Assembly: GCA_028871175.1 (NCBI GenBank)
Contig: JAGWNU010000015.1
Span: 1 to 35,265 of the forward strand
Reading direction: 5' to 3'
DNA length: 35,265 nt
DNA from: Burkholderiaceae bacterium
Lineage (GTDB): Bacteria; Pseudomonadota; Gammaproteobacteria; Burkholderiales; Burkholderiaceae
In this document: piece after piece, positions 1 through 7,265 of the stretch
Numbering within the stretch: the stretch's first letter is position 1
Layout of the letters: every line of letters starts with the position of its first letter
Notes under the pieces: model-generated
What the model was told of the DNA's origin: nothing
What the model saw: the letters and a program-made list of their open reading frames with translations, nothing else
The model's database searches: none
Translations under genes and position numbers: made by a program

Positions 1-674
1 TCGAGCACCTGAAGGAGTCCGTAATACGTGGGCGACTCCACCGCCACCGTATCGCCGGGCTGCGCCACGGCGCGCAGTGCAAGGTTGACCGCCTCGATGC
101 AACCGTGCGTGACCACCACGTCGTCCGGCGCAATCTGCACACCCATGTCGAGCGCACGCCGGGCCACGGCGATCTGCAGCTCCGGATGCCCGTTGGGCCT
201 CACCGGCTGCGTCAGCAGCAGCGGATGCCTGCGCAGCACCTGCGAGGCGATCCGGTTGAGCGCGGCCGCCGGATACAGCGTGGCTGCTCCGCTCGCGCCG
301 GACAGATCGACGCGCACATCCGCCTGCTGACCGCGCGCGACGATCGCCGACACACGCGCGTGCACACCGACATATGCGGCCGGGTCGGGCGTGGACACCT
401 CGGGCTCCTTCACCGGCGCCAGCAGGGCACGGCGCGGCTGGCGTACGAAATACCCGGAGCGCTCGCGGGCCTCCAGCCAGCCCTCCGTCTCGAGGTGCCG
501 ACACACCTGCAGCGCAGTGGAGAGACTCACCGCATGCGTGCGCATCAATGCGCGCACCGACGGCATCCGCTCGCCCGGAGCCAACACCCCGCTACGGATC
601 GCGCCGAGGTAATGATCGGCAAGCGTCCGGTACAGCGGCTGCGCGGGCGGTGAAGTCAACTCGGTGACAGACAT
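1..674 (-). CDS. MocR/PdxR-type GntR regulator with aminotransferase-like domain (3' end outside window)
   Basis: This is the N-terminal 224 residues of a MocR-type transcription factor; the rest lies beyond base 1. Translating the minus strand from the ATG at 674 gives an N-terminal winged helix-turn-helix of GntR type (about residues 12-78, with LYRTLADHYLGAIRSG and PGERMPSVRALM). A linker follows, then the start of a fold-type I aminotransferase-like domain with RPNGHPELQIAVARR, DDVVVTHGCIEAVNLAL and VAVESPTYYG. Family members bind PLP in the second domain and act as regulators rather than enzymes. The PLP lysine would lie outside the window and cannot be checked. The gene diverges from the DUF2917 gene at 869, a neighbour it may control. 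The family is clear; the effector and targets are unknown. Confidence 0.88.
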   Translation of the reverse strand, partial: MSVTELTSPPAQPLYRTLADHYLGAIRSGVLAPGERMPSVRALMRTHAVSLSTALQVCRHLETEGWLEARERSGYFVRQPRRALLAPVKEPEVSTPDPAAYVGVHARVSAIVARGQQADVRVDLSGASGAATLYPAAALNRIASQVLRRHPLLLTQPVRPNGHPELQIAVARRALDMGVQIAPDDVVVTHGCIEAVNLALRAVAQPGDTVAVESPTYYGLLQVL

Positions 675-737
675 GGCGGGCGGGAACGCGGTGAGGTGTC
701 CGGCACATCATGCCGCCAGCGCCACCGGCGCAACAGA

Positions 738-758
738 TACAGAGAACGCAAAACTGTA
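738..758. promoter_or_regulatory. Candidate MocR operator: TACAG-N11-CTGTA inverted repeat
   Basis: Perfect 5-bp half-sites TACAG (738-742) and CTGTA (754-758) are separated by 11 bases in the gap between the divergent MocR regulator and the DUF2917 gene. MocR regulators usually bind in such divergent regions. The half-sites are short, so chance occurrence is possible. Nothing else was recognised in 675-868. Confidence 0.3.
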
Positions 759-868
759 CCGCAACAGATCGCCCCGAAGGCCCGGCTGCTGTGCCACATG
801 CGGTGGCGTCTGTGCCTGTTGATGCACCGCGTGCGCGCCTACGCTGCGGTCATGTTGAGGAGAGCGAC

Positions 869-1207
869 ATGACGACAAGCCCCCCTACTTTCGACGACAC
901 ATGGCTGGCGCTGCGCGCTGGGCATGACGCCCTGCATTGGCTCGCGGCCGGCACGACCCTGATTGCCCTTGAAGGCAGCCTGCGGATCGAACCGGTGGCG
1001 CGCTCGGTTCACCTGCCGCAGGCGCTGGGGGCAGGTTACGCATACGTGGTGGAAACGTCGGGATGGTGGCGACTCCTGGCGCACGATCGCACGGGCGCCA
1101 CGCTGCGCATCGTGGGTGTCTCGCACGGCACGCCGCGCCTGCCAGTGCGAGCGGTATGGGATCGGATACGCAACTGGATGCAGCCGCGCGAGACTTCGCG
1201 CGGCTGA
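869..1207 (+). CDS. DUF2917 family protein
   Basis: A 112-residue protein, starting at the ATG at 869 because GAGGAGAG lies just upstream (857-864); longer in-frame versions lack a ribosome site. It carries the pattern I associate with DUF2917: WLALRAGHDALHWLAAGTTL near the N-terminus, then LRIEPVARSVHLPQ and a central ETSGWWRLLA. There is no signal peptide or membrane segment. DUF2917 proteins are small and of unknown function, and in Burkholderiaceae often sit next to MocR-type regulators, as here. The 3' end is overlapped on the other strand by a doubtful reading frame (1036-1437). The family call is by remembered motif, not by search. Confidence 0.8.
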   Translation: MTTSPPTFDDTWLALRAGHDALHWLAAGTTLIALEGSLRIEPVARSVHLPQALGAGYAYVVETSGWWRLLAHDRTGATLRIVGVSHGTPRLPVRAVWDRIRNWMQPRETSRG

Positions 1208-1437
1208 ACTTGGAACTGGCACGAGCGCCGCTCCGCCGGCGTGTGCTGTGGCGCGGCAGGACGCTTGCCATCGTCCTTGCGGATGGATGCGTTTTCAAAG
1301 TCGCCCGGATCTTCCTCGCCGACGCCGCTTTCGCTTGGGATCGCGGGTGTCACCGGCCGGACGCCCGATCCGCCGGGCGGTGCCTTCGCATGGTCGCCGG
1401 ACGCATGGCCGGGTTGATCACGTGCAGGCGCGTTCAT
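1036..1437 (-). CDS. Doubtful hypothetical protein, second of a small minus-strand pair
   Basis: A 133-residue frame whose ATG at 1437 overlaps the stop of the upstream small gene by four bases (ATGA), a usual sign of translational coupling. The first half is Pro/Gly/Asp-rich and disordered in appearance. The second half becomes Arg/Ser/Thr-rich and runs 172 bases antisense into the DUF2917 gene, which is atypical. The real protein may be shorter, with a frameshift near 1210-1250, or the frame may be spurious. No domain or signal peptide was recognised. Confidence 0.3.
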   Translation of the reverse strand: MNAPARDQPGHASGDHAKAPPGGSGVRPVTPAIPSESGVGEEDPGDFENASIRKDDGKRPAAPQHTPAERRSCQFQVQPREVSRGCIQLRIRSHTARTGRRGVPCETPTMRSVAPVRSCARSRHHPDVSTTYA

Positions 1438-1694
1438 GGCTGCTTGCGGCTGTTCTGGTGCTGCCCCAGGCGCTGCTGATTCTGCGGCATCTGGCCCTCC
1501 TGGGCGGTGCCCCGGCTGTCCTCGGCAGGCACGCGCATCGGACGCTTGGCCGACTGGCCGGTACCGTGCTGCATCGAAATGCGCTCCGCGCGGTCAGCTT
1601 CCGCGCGCTCGCCTGCGGCGCCCCGCGTCTGCTGCTCGTCGGTCTTCCGTTCGGCCCGCTGCGCAGCGGGCTTTTGCTGCGAATGTTGCTTCAT
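1434..1694 (-). CDS. Small Gln/Arg-rich hydrophilic protein, unknown function
   Basis: An 86-residue protein made almost wholly of polar residues (starting MKQHSQQKPAAQRAERK), with no hydrophobic core, membrane segment or cysteine, so it is probably disordered. The ATG at 1694 is supported by GAGGAG eight bases upstream on the minus strand, a good ribosome site that makes this more than a chance frame. Its stop overlaps the start of the next minus-strand frame. It diverges from the acidic protein at 1867. It resembles small stress-type or nucleic-acid-associated disordered proteins in composition only; I cannot assign a function. Confidence 0.5.
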   Translation of the reverse strand: MKQHSQQKPAAQRAERKTDEQQTRGAAGERAEADRAERISMQHGTGQSAKRPMRVPAEDSRGTAQEGQMPQNQQRLGQHQNSRKQP

Positions 1695-1866
1695 CGTCAG
1701 ACTCCTCGTCGGTTACGGACGACATGCCCGTCCCCACGGCGACGCAATGAACGTGCCGCCCCGCGCCCCACCGCAACGGATGGGGTGGCCATCTCCTTCA
1801 CGGGTATCCGGCTTGCTGCGCTGGCAGTGTCGCGCCTTCGCGCACAAGCACGCATGGAGAATCCAC

Positions 1867-2454
1867 ATGGCAACCAGCAACCTGTATCGCACGGGAGAAT
1901 CGCCGGCCCAGACCGGCAAGGGACACGGCACCGATGCACTCGGCCCCTCCGACAGTTCCGACTCGGGCAGCGACGTGATGGGCGGCCCGGGCCTGGGCAG
2001 CGACGTCGAAGACCGCTTTGACGAGGACCCCGTTGTCCATCCGCGTGGCAAGGCGGCCGACCGCACGGCCGGAGCGGACCTTGGCGACGCCAACCTCGAC
2101 AGCGACACCGATTCCACCGGCACCGGGGAGCGTCGCGCCGCCGGCCATGAGCCCGTCATCCGGGAGGGCGGCGACATCATGCCCGACGCCATCCACGACC
2201 TGAACGACCCGCAGGTCGACCTCCCCATCGACGACGAAAGCTTCGAGCACGCGACCGGCCTCGCTGGCGAAAACGATGACGCCGATGCGCCCGACGCGGT
2301 CGATCTGGACGAAGCCGCGATCGACCCGCAGCCGGGCGCCCGCGATGTCCCGGTGCAATCGCCCGCGGGCAGCGGAACGGACTGGTCGGACACCATGCGG
2401 CGCAGCCGGCCCACCTACAAGGGCAGGCGCGTGCCGGGCCAGCATCGGGGCTAG
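1867..2454 (+). CDS. Acidic, low-complexity hypothetical protein
   Basis: A 195-residue protein, starting at the ATG at 1867 because GGAGA lies six bases upstream (1856-1860); the open frame extends further 5' but without a ribosome site. It is rich in Asp, Glu, Gly and Ser (for example DSSDSGSDVMGGPGLGSD at about residues 29-46) and ends in a basic tail, RRSRPTYKGRRVPGQHRG. There is no signal peptide, membrane helix or cysteine. The composition suggests an intrinsically disordered cytoplasmic protein. I do not recognise a family. It stands alone between a divergent small gene and the secreted protein at 2581. Confidence 0.65.
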   Translation: MATSNLYRTGESPAQTGKGHGTDALGPSDSSDSGSDVMGGPGLGSDVEDRFDEDPVVHPRGKAADRTAGADLGDANLDSDTDSTGTGERRAAGHEPVIREGGDIMPDAIHDLNDPQVDLPIDDESFEHATGLAGENDDADAPDAVDLDEAAIDPQPGARDVPVQSPAGSGTDWSDTMRRSRPTYKGRRVPGQHRG

Positions 2455-2580
2455 CAGCCCCGCCGGATGCACGCCAAGCAAGCTGCGCCATCCGCGCCTA
2501 GACTGGCGACGGACCGGCGCCTCGCACGAGAGGACACGGCCCGCCGCGCCCACGTCTGGGCGCTTACCCCGCTCCCTCCC

Positions 2581-3210
2581 ATGACCCGTCACCACCGTTC
2601 CATACGTGCCGCCGCGCTGACGCTTGCCGCCGTGGCCTTCCCGCTGATCGTGTCCGCACAAGGCACGCAGCCGCCCGCCCGCGTGCGCGCCACCATCAAC
2701 GCCGTGCATGGCAACGCGGTCGACGTGACCGACACCTCGGGCACCAAGGCCACCGTCGCGCTGCCCGCAAACGTGAGCGTGACGCAGGTCGCGCCGATCG
2801 AGCCGTCGGCCATCCAGGCTGGCAGCTACATCGGCACGGCTGCCGTCAGGCAGACGGATGGCACGCTGCGTGCACTGGAAGTCCACGTCTTTCCGGAGGC
2901 CATGCGCGGCACCGGAGACGGCCATCGCCCATACGATCTCGGCGCCAACAGCAGCATGACCAACGGCACGGTCGAACAGGCCGGCCCGGTCACTGGCGCC
3001 AGGGGGCGCGCGCTTTCGGTCAGGTACAAGGATGGGGAACAGCGGATCGTGGTGCCGCCGGAAGTACCGATCGTCACCTTCGCTCCGGGGCGGCGCGACG
3101 AACTGAAAGCCGGCGCGCACGTCGTGATGTTCGTGCGCGCCGACGCGCAAGGCGTGCTGACCGCGCAGCGCGTGCTGGTCGGCAAGGACGGCATGGTCCC
3201 GCCGATGTAG
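2581..3210 (+). CDS. Secreted DUF5666-like beta-rich protein
   Basis: A 209-residue exported protein. The first 28 residues form a signal peptide: basic MTRHHRSIR, a hydrophobic core, then a cut near VSAQ. The mature part repeats short beta-strand modules such as RVRATINAVHGNAVDVTD and GRALSVRYKDGEQRIVVPP, the OB-like pattern typical of DUF5666-type proteins, with a conserved HRPYDLGANSSMTNGTV segment in the middle. The family is periplasmic and of unknown function. The start at 2581 gives a clean signal peptide, although upstream in-frame starts exist and no strong ribosome site is visible. It converges on the TonB receptor gene, with a hairpin between them. Confidence 0.75.
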   Translation: MTRHHRSIRAAALTLAAVAFPLIVSAQGTQPPARVRATINAVHGNAVDVTDTSGTKATVALPANVSVTQVAPIEPSAIQAGSYIGTAAVRQTDGTLRALEVHVFPEAMRGTGDGHRPYDLGANSSMTNGTVEQAGPVTGARGRALSVRYKDGEQRIVVPPEVPIVTFAPGRRDELKAGAHVVMFVRADAQGVLTAQRVLVGKDGMVPPM

Positions 3211-3219
3211 GGATGGAGA

Positions 3220-3244
3220 CGGGCCAGCCTCGCACGCTGGCCCG
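3220..3244. terminator. Hairpin between convergent genes
   Basis: A 9-bp perfect stem, CGGGCCAGC (3220-3228) with GCTGGCCCG (3236-3244), and a 7-base loop, lies exactly between the stops of the secreted protein (3210) and the TonB receptor (3250). There is no clear T run on either side. It could end transcription from both directions, but a classical intrinsic terminator is not proven. Confidence 0.45.
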
Positions 3245-3249
3245 CTTGC

Positions 3250-5412
3250 CTAGAACGGCTTGCTGACCGACAGCAGGAACGTGCGCCGCGGCGCGAACTG
3301 CGGCGCCCCCACGCCGATACCCGTGCCGTCGCGCAGCTGATAGCTGCGATCGAACACGTTGAGCACGGTCAGGCGCGTCTTGAACTTGCCCAGCATTGGG
3401 AGGTTGAAGTCGCGCCCCGCGCCCAGGTTCATCTGCCAGTAGGCCGGCAGGTGATCCGTATTGGCAAAGCCGTTGCGCAGGCCGGTGCCGAACAGCGCAT
3501 CGGCCATCCACGTGGTCCCCCAATACTTGTACGAGACGCCGGCCGATGCGGTCAGACGCTGGTCATGGTCGAGGTTGACCCAGTGGTTGTTGATGAAGGC
3601 CAGTTCGTCGGCGCCGAAGTTGAACTGGCCCGTTTCGATCCCCTTGCCCTGCGCGCGCGATACCGCCAGGTTCAGGTACGCGCCGAAATTGCCGTTGCGG
3701 TAATTGGCGCTGCCTTCCAGGCCATAGATGCGGCCGCGCTCGAAGTTGAAGGCCGAGTACAGCAGCGCATTGCCGAACTGCCCTTCGTCCTGCAGGTGGC
3801 GCACGTCGCGATAGTACGCGTCCAGACCGAGTGTCAGGTGCGGCGAGAGCTGATGCGAGATGCCGAGGTCGAAATAGTTGGAGCGTTCCGACTTGACCGC
3901 CGTGTTGGCATCCGAGGGCAGCGCATTCGTCGTGCCGTTGAAGGCCTGCACCGTGGTCGTGTCGAACTTTTCGGTCGGCGGCGGCGTGAAGTAGCGCGCG
4001 TAGCCCGCGTGGACGCGCGTGCGACTGCTGATGTCGTATGTCAGACCCAGGCGCGGGCTGAGCTGCTGCTCGCTGACGATGGTGTTGACGTGGTCATAGC
4101 GCGCGCCGTAGTTGACGGTGAGACGGTCGGTGGGCTTCCACTCGTCCTGCAGGTACACGCCCATCGTCGTGCCGCTGCCGCTGCGGTTATCGCCGATGGT
4201 GAACGGCGTGGTGCTTGTCTGCGCACCGGTGGCGTCGGCCGCAAACACGCTGGAGGTGTTGTCGGCAACGTAGCGTTCGCGCTGCACGAACACGCCGGCA
4301 CGCAGCGTGTGCCGGTCGTTGAGCTTATAGCTGGCGTCGCCCTGCACGCCGTAGGCCTCGTTGCGGCGCGTGATGTCGGCGGCCACGCCGTTGTACACGA
4401 GATCGCCCACCGGGTCCGGCATGTAATCGATACGGCTGGCGCGGCGGAACAGCGACACCTGGTAGTCCAGCTGGGGCGACACCTTCTGCTGGTACGTGAG
4501 GATCTGGAAGTCGGTCTTCTCTCGCTGGTTGGCGTCGAGCGCCTCCGACGCCGGCGGCACCACACCCGCCAGCGTGAACTTCGGTTCAAGCCCGGGGCGC
4601 GTCGGAATCTGGAAGCGGCTGTTGGCCGTGCCGAACATGAAACTCACGCGGCTGTCGTTGTCGAGCAGGTACGAGAGCATGCCAAACGACTTGTTCTGCG
4701 TGGTGTGGTCATGCGTGGCGTTGCGATTGCCCGTGGGGTTCTCGATCCCAAGGTTGTTTTCGACAAACACGCCCGAGAGGTAATAGCTGAAGCGGTCTTT
4801 CGACCCCTGGAGCTGCGCATTCACCTGGTGCGTGGCGTTGCTGCCGAGCACCGTGCCGATCTCGCCACTGACAGCCTTCGGCTCGTCGTCTTCGTCACCC
4901 GCCGCGCCCTTGGTCTGGATATCGACGACGCCCGCGGTGCGATAGCCGTACTGCGCCGGCAATGCACCGGTCAGCACGTTGATCTGGTTGGCGAAGCGCG
5001 TGTCGAGCATCTGGCCGAAGCCGCTGATCGGCTCGGGAATGATCACGCCATTGATGCGGTACTGCAGGTTGGCGTGGTCGCCACGCACGTGCAGTTGGCC
5101 GGACGAGTCCTGCACGACGCCGGGCGCCTGCAGCAGTACCTGGTTCAGCGGCGTGGCATCGCCCTGCGGCAGGCGCGCGATGTCGTCGGTGTCGAACTTG
5201 TAGACGGAGCTGCCGGTATCGGGCGACAGCGCATTGCGTGCGGCGTCCAGGCGCTTGGCGGTCACGCGGGTTTCGTTGAGGTCGCGCACGCTGGTGGCGG
5301 AGGCGGCGGGCGTCGGCGTGGCGGCTTCCTGCGCGAAGGCGGTCACTGCGGCCACGGAGGGCAGGACGGCGGCAAGCGCCATCACCAGCTTGCGGGGCTG
5401 GAACGGAATCAT
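3250..5412 (-). CDS. TonB-dependent outer membrane receptor
   Basis: A 720-residue outer membrane receptor that would import a ligand using TonB energy. It starts with a signal peptide (MIPFQPRKLVMALAAVLPSV, cut near AFAQ). A plug domain follows at about residues 45-170, with LNQVLLQAPGVVQDSSGQLHVRG, YRINGVIIPE and VDIQTKG. The C-terminal beta barrel has alternating aromatic strands and motifs such as PRLGLTYDISSRTRVHAGYARYF, and ends in phenylalanine as outer membrane proteins do. AAGG stands six bases before the ATG at 5412. It lies 77 bases downstream of the DUF2946-like gene, probably in one transcript. The ligand cannot be read from sequence: siderophore, heme, metal and carbohydrate are all open. 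Confidence 0.93.
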   Translation of the reverse strand: MIPFQPRKLVMALAAVLPSVAAVTAFAQEAATPTPAASATSVRDLNETRVTAKRLDAARNALSPDTGSSVYKFDTDDIARLPQGDATPLNQVLLQAPGVVQDSSGQLHVRGDHANLQYRINGVIIPEPISGFGQMLDTRFANQINVLTGALPAQYGYRTAGVVDIQTKGAAGDEDDEPKAVSGEIGTVLGSNATHQVNAQLQGSKDRFSYYLSGVFVENNLGIENPTGNRNATHDHTTQNKSFGMLSYLLDNDSRVSFMFGTANSRFQIPTRPGLEPKFTLAGVVPPASEALDANQREKTDFQILTYQQKVSPQLDYQVSLFRRASRIDYMPDPVGDLVYNGVAADITRRNEAYGVQGDASYKLNDRHTLRAGVFVQRERYVADNTSSVFAADATGAQTSTTPFTIGDNRSGSGTTMGVYLQDEWKPTDRLTVNYGARYDHVNTIVSEQQLSPRLGLTYDISSRTRVHAGYARYFTPPPTEKFDTTTVQAFNGTTNALPSDANTAVKSERSNYFDLGISHQLSPHLTLGLDAYYRDVRHLQDEGQFGNALLYSAFNFERGRIYGLEGSANYRNGNFGAYLNLAVSRAQGKGIETGQFNFGADELAFINNHWVNLDHDQRLTASAGVSYKYWGTTWMADALFGTGLRNGFANTDHLPAYWQMNLGAGRDFNLPMLGKFKTRLTVLNVFDRSYQLRDGTGIGVGAPQFAPRRTFLLSVSKPF

Positions 5413-5489
5413 GAAAGACCTTTGAATCGAGCGAATGCGTCAGACAGCGGCGCGCGCATCAACGCGCGAGCCAACGGGCAAGGCACAGA

Positions 5490-5900
5490 TCAAAGGCAGG
5501 ACGGAGGATCGCGCGAACACACGGCGACCGGGAAGACCGGTGCCGCTGCATGAAAGCCGATGTGCGGAAAATGCCAGCGCCGCGTATGCGACAGACGCAG
5601 CGCCACGACCATCGGCAACGCCGCGGCGAGCGCGGCAAAGGCAGCGCACTGCAGACACGCCGCGTGCTCCTGCACGGGCTGGCTGCGCTCGCTGCCGGCA
5701 CCGGGTCTGGCAGTGACGGGTTGCCCAACGGATGCCTCTTCGCTCCAATGGGACAGCGCATGCCGCAGCGCGCCCTGCTGACCGAACAGCAGCAGCACGG
5801 TCAACAGGCAAGCCAGCCAACGCGGATGCAGGAGGGAGGAGCGGTACGGGCGCACGATCAGAGGGCGGAGCCGGCATGCGCGGCACCACAGAGCCCGCAC
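5490..5900 (-). CDS. DUF2946-like small membrane-associated protein
   Basis: Up to 136 residues from a GTG at 5900; a GTG at 5855 is an alternative start. It has an N-terminal hydrophobic segment (RWLACLLTVLLLFGQQGAL), then HALSHW, then a CLQC pair inside a second hydrophobic stretch (CLQCAAFAALAAALPMVVAL), and ends near RDPPSCL. His plus CxxC after one leader segment is the pattern I associate with DUF2946-type proteins, often encoded next to TonB receptors and suspected in metal handling. It lies just upstream of such a receptor on the same strand. The palindrome at 5907-5919 almost touches the GTG at 5900, which favours the later start. The function is inferred from context only. Confidence 0.6.
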   Translation of the reverse strand: MRALWCRACRLRPLIVRPYRSSLLHPRWLACLLTVLLLFGQQGALRHALSHWSEEASVGQPVTARPGAGSERSQPVQEHAACLQCAAFAALAAALPMVVALRLSHTRRWHFPHIGFHAAAPVFPVAVCSRDPPSCL

Positions 5901-5906
5901 GCCAAT

Positions 5907-5919
5907 GCAACTAAGTTGC
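5907..5919. promoter_or_regulatory. Palindrome GCAACT-A-AGTTGC, candidate metalloregulator operator
   Basis: A perfect 6-1-6 palindrome sits immediately upstream of the DUF2946-like gene that leads into the TonB receptor. Fur-family boxes are commonly built as 7-1-7 repeats, and this site fits that geometry loosely (TGCAACT A AGTTGCG, one mismatch in the outer pair). The base match to a canonical Fur box is weak, so Zur or another regulator is equally possible. Confidence 0.4.
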
Positions 5920-5929
5920 GAATTCTGAC

Positions 5930-5971
5930 ATCAGCCACCCGATTCGGCAATCCGCCGGGCGGGTGGCTGAT
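5930..5971. repeat. 12-bp perfect inverted repeat with 18-base loop
   Basis: ATCAGCCACCCG (5930-5941) is exactly complementary to CGGGTGGCTGAT (5960-5971). It lies just past the stop (5998) of the 328-residue gene and before the DUF2946-like gene, both on the minus strand. It may be a transcription terminator or RNA stabiliser for the upstream gene, but no T run follows on the minus strand. Confidence 0.5.
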
Positions 5972-5997
5972 CAACCCGATACCCTACCGCCCGTGTA

Positions 5998-6984
5998 TTA
6001 CAGGCGCGTGTGTGCAAAGCCGGGCGCAAGGCCGGTCGGCAGGCCCAGGGCGGGCACCGACACGCGCGTCCAGCTGGAGCGCGTCTTGCGGGCCGTCTCT
6101 TCGCGTTGGGCGGGCGCGCCCACTTCGGTGGCATCGTGCAGGCTGGCGAGCCAGGCGCCATAGTCGAACCAGCCGTCGCGCACAAGCTGCTCGCCCACGC
6201 AATGGGCAAAGCGGTCCGACTTCGGCAGGAAGCAGAGTTCGAAGCCTTCGGTCTCACGCCGGCCATGCATCCAGCGATGCGGCACCTGGTGATGGGCAAG
6301 CGCCTCCGACAGACGGGTGCCATAACGCTGCTGGGCCTGCCGGCGTGCGCCGATCACGTAGAAGCCGTCGAGCAGCCGGCGCAGCCCCAAGGCGGAGCGT
6401 GCATGGCGAACCTCGGCATCGACCAGCAGCGCTCGGTTCTGCGTACGTGCCTGCAGCGCCAGCGCCGCGAAATGGTGCGCGCCCCACTCATTCATGTAGA
6501 ACAGCTCGCCCCCGGCAAAATCGTAGGCGCGCAACAGGTTGGGCTGATCCGCATACCGGAACACGTGGCGCTTGTTGGCCTCGAAATCCGCGTCGGTGCT
6601 ATGCGGAATGCGGCGGCAATGCTGGTGCGCAAACACCAGCATGCTCGGAAACGAATGCACCGAGCACGGCGATTGCGCCAACCCTGTCACCGCGCGAATG
6701 TCGATCTTGCGGTGTTCACGGCGCACGCCCACGAGCTGGCTCAGGTGGTGGTGAAGATCATCCACCCAATCGGCGTGGGGCAGGTGTTTGGGAAACAGCT
6801 GGTGCGCCGGCTCGGCCACGCCGGCATCGAACAGGAACGGCACGCTTTTGTGCCAGATATCGAGTTTCCAGTGCGACAACGCATCGCTCTCGGTACGGTG
6901 GTGCGCGACCGATTGCGTGACGTTGAAGGCTCGCGACTGGATTAACCAGTGCGAGGCCGCATGCAGCAGATTGGAAACGTTCAT
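5998..6984 (-). CDS. Histidine-rich protein of unknown function
   Basis: A 328-residue protein I do not recognise. It has no signal peptide (starting MNVSNLLHAASHWLIQSR) and no membrane helix. Histidine is unusually common: 28 of 328 residues, spread over the protein, with clusters such as DDLHHHL and WGAHHFAAL. Conserved-looking segments are YDFAGGELFYMNEWGAHH, RALLVDAEVRHARSALGLRR and CVGEQLVRDGWFDYGAWLASLHD. The last 40 residues are Arg/Pro/Ala-rich and probably disordered. GGGGGGTGA precedes the ATG at 6984. The length and full-length coding bias argue for a real gene. It is a single gene between the HD-GYP gene and the DUF2946/TonB pair, with no operon partner. Confidence 0.72.
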   Translation of the reverse strand: MNVSNLLHAASHWLIQSRAFNVTQSVAHHRTESDALSHWKLDIWHKSVPFLFDAGVAEPAHQLFPKHLPHADWVDDLHHHLSQLVGVRREHRKIDIRAVTGLAQSPCSVHSFPSMLVFAHQHCRRIPHSTDADFEANKRHVFRYADQPNLLRAYDFAGGELFYMNEWGAHHFAALALQARTQNRALLVDAEVRHARSALGLRRLLDGFYVIGARRQAQQRYGTRLSEALAHHQVPHRWMHGRRETEGFELCFLPKSDRFAHCVGEQLVRDGWFDYGAWLASLHDATEVGAPAQREETARKTRSSWTRVSVPALGLPTGLAPGFAHTRL

Positions 6985-7083
6985 GTCACCCCCCGGAAGA
7001 CTGAATCGTTTGTTTGGCAGGTCGCCGACATCGCTCTGATGGATGGCGAGTGTTCAGCACTGTAAAAACCAACGACTCAACCG

Positions 7084-7103
7084 TACCCCACTTTAGAGGG
7101 GTA
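7084..7103. repeat. Short inverted repeat in the 281-bp gap 6985-7265
   Basis: TACCCC (7084-7089) and GGGGTA (7098-7103) flank an 8-base loop, about 100 bases upstream of the His-rich protein gene, next to an AT-rich patch (7130-7145) that stands out from the GC-rich surroundings. It may be part of that gene's promoter or operator. Nothing else was recognised in this gap. Confidence 0.3.
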
Positions 7104-7265
7104 TGCCATGAAGTTTGTTGAAGTCCGTGTTAATAAAAATACACATTGGCCGAGGGGACTTGCCAGGCGCGCAGCATGCTGCTTCACGAAACACGCTCCC
7201 AGCCGCGTTCAGAAGGCGAAGACGGCTTGCAATCCGGGCCGGACCGCACCCGCCGCGCCAGCGGG

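Noticed and set aside
963-2021. 352-residue plus-strand frame overlapping DUF2917 and the small minus-strand genes
   Set aside because: It has no ribosome site at its start, its composition is Arg-rich shadow type, and it overlaps three better supported genes.
3451-5553. 700-residue open frame on the plus strand opposite the TonB receptor
   Set aside because: It is the mirror of a clear receptor gene, with Val/Arg/His-rich low-information sequence. Long antisense frames are expected at this GC content.
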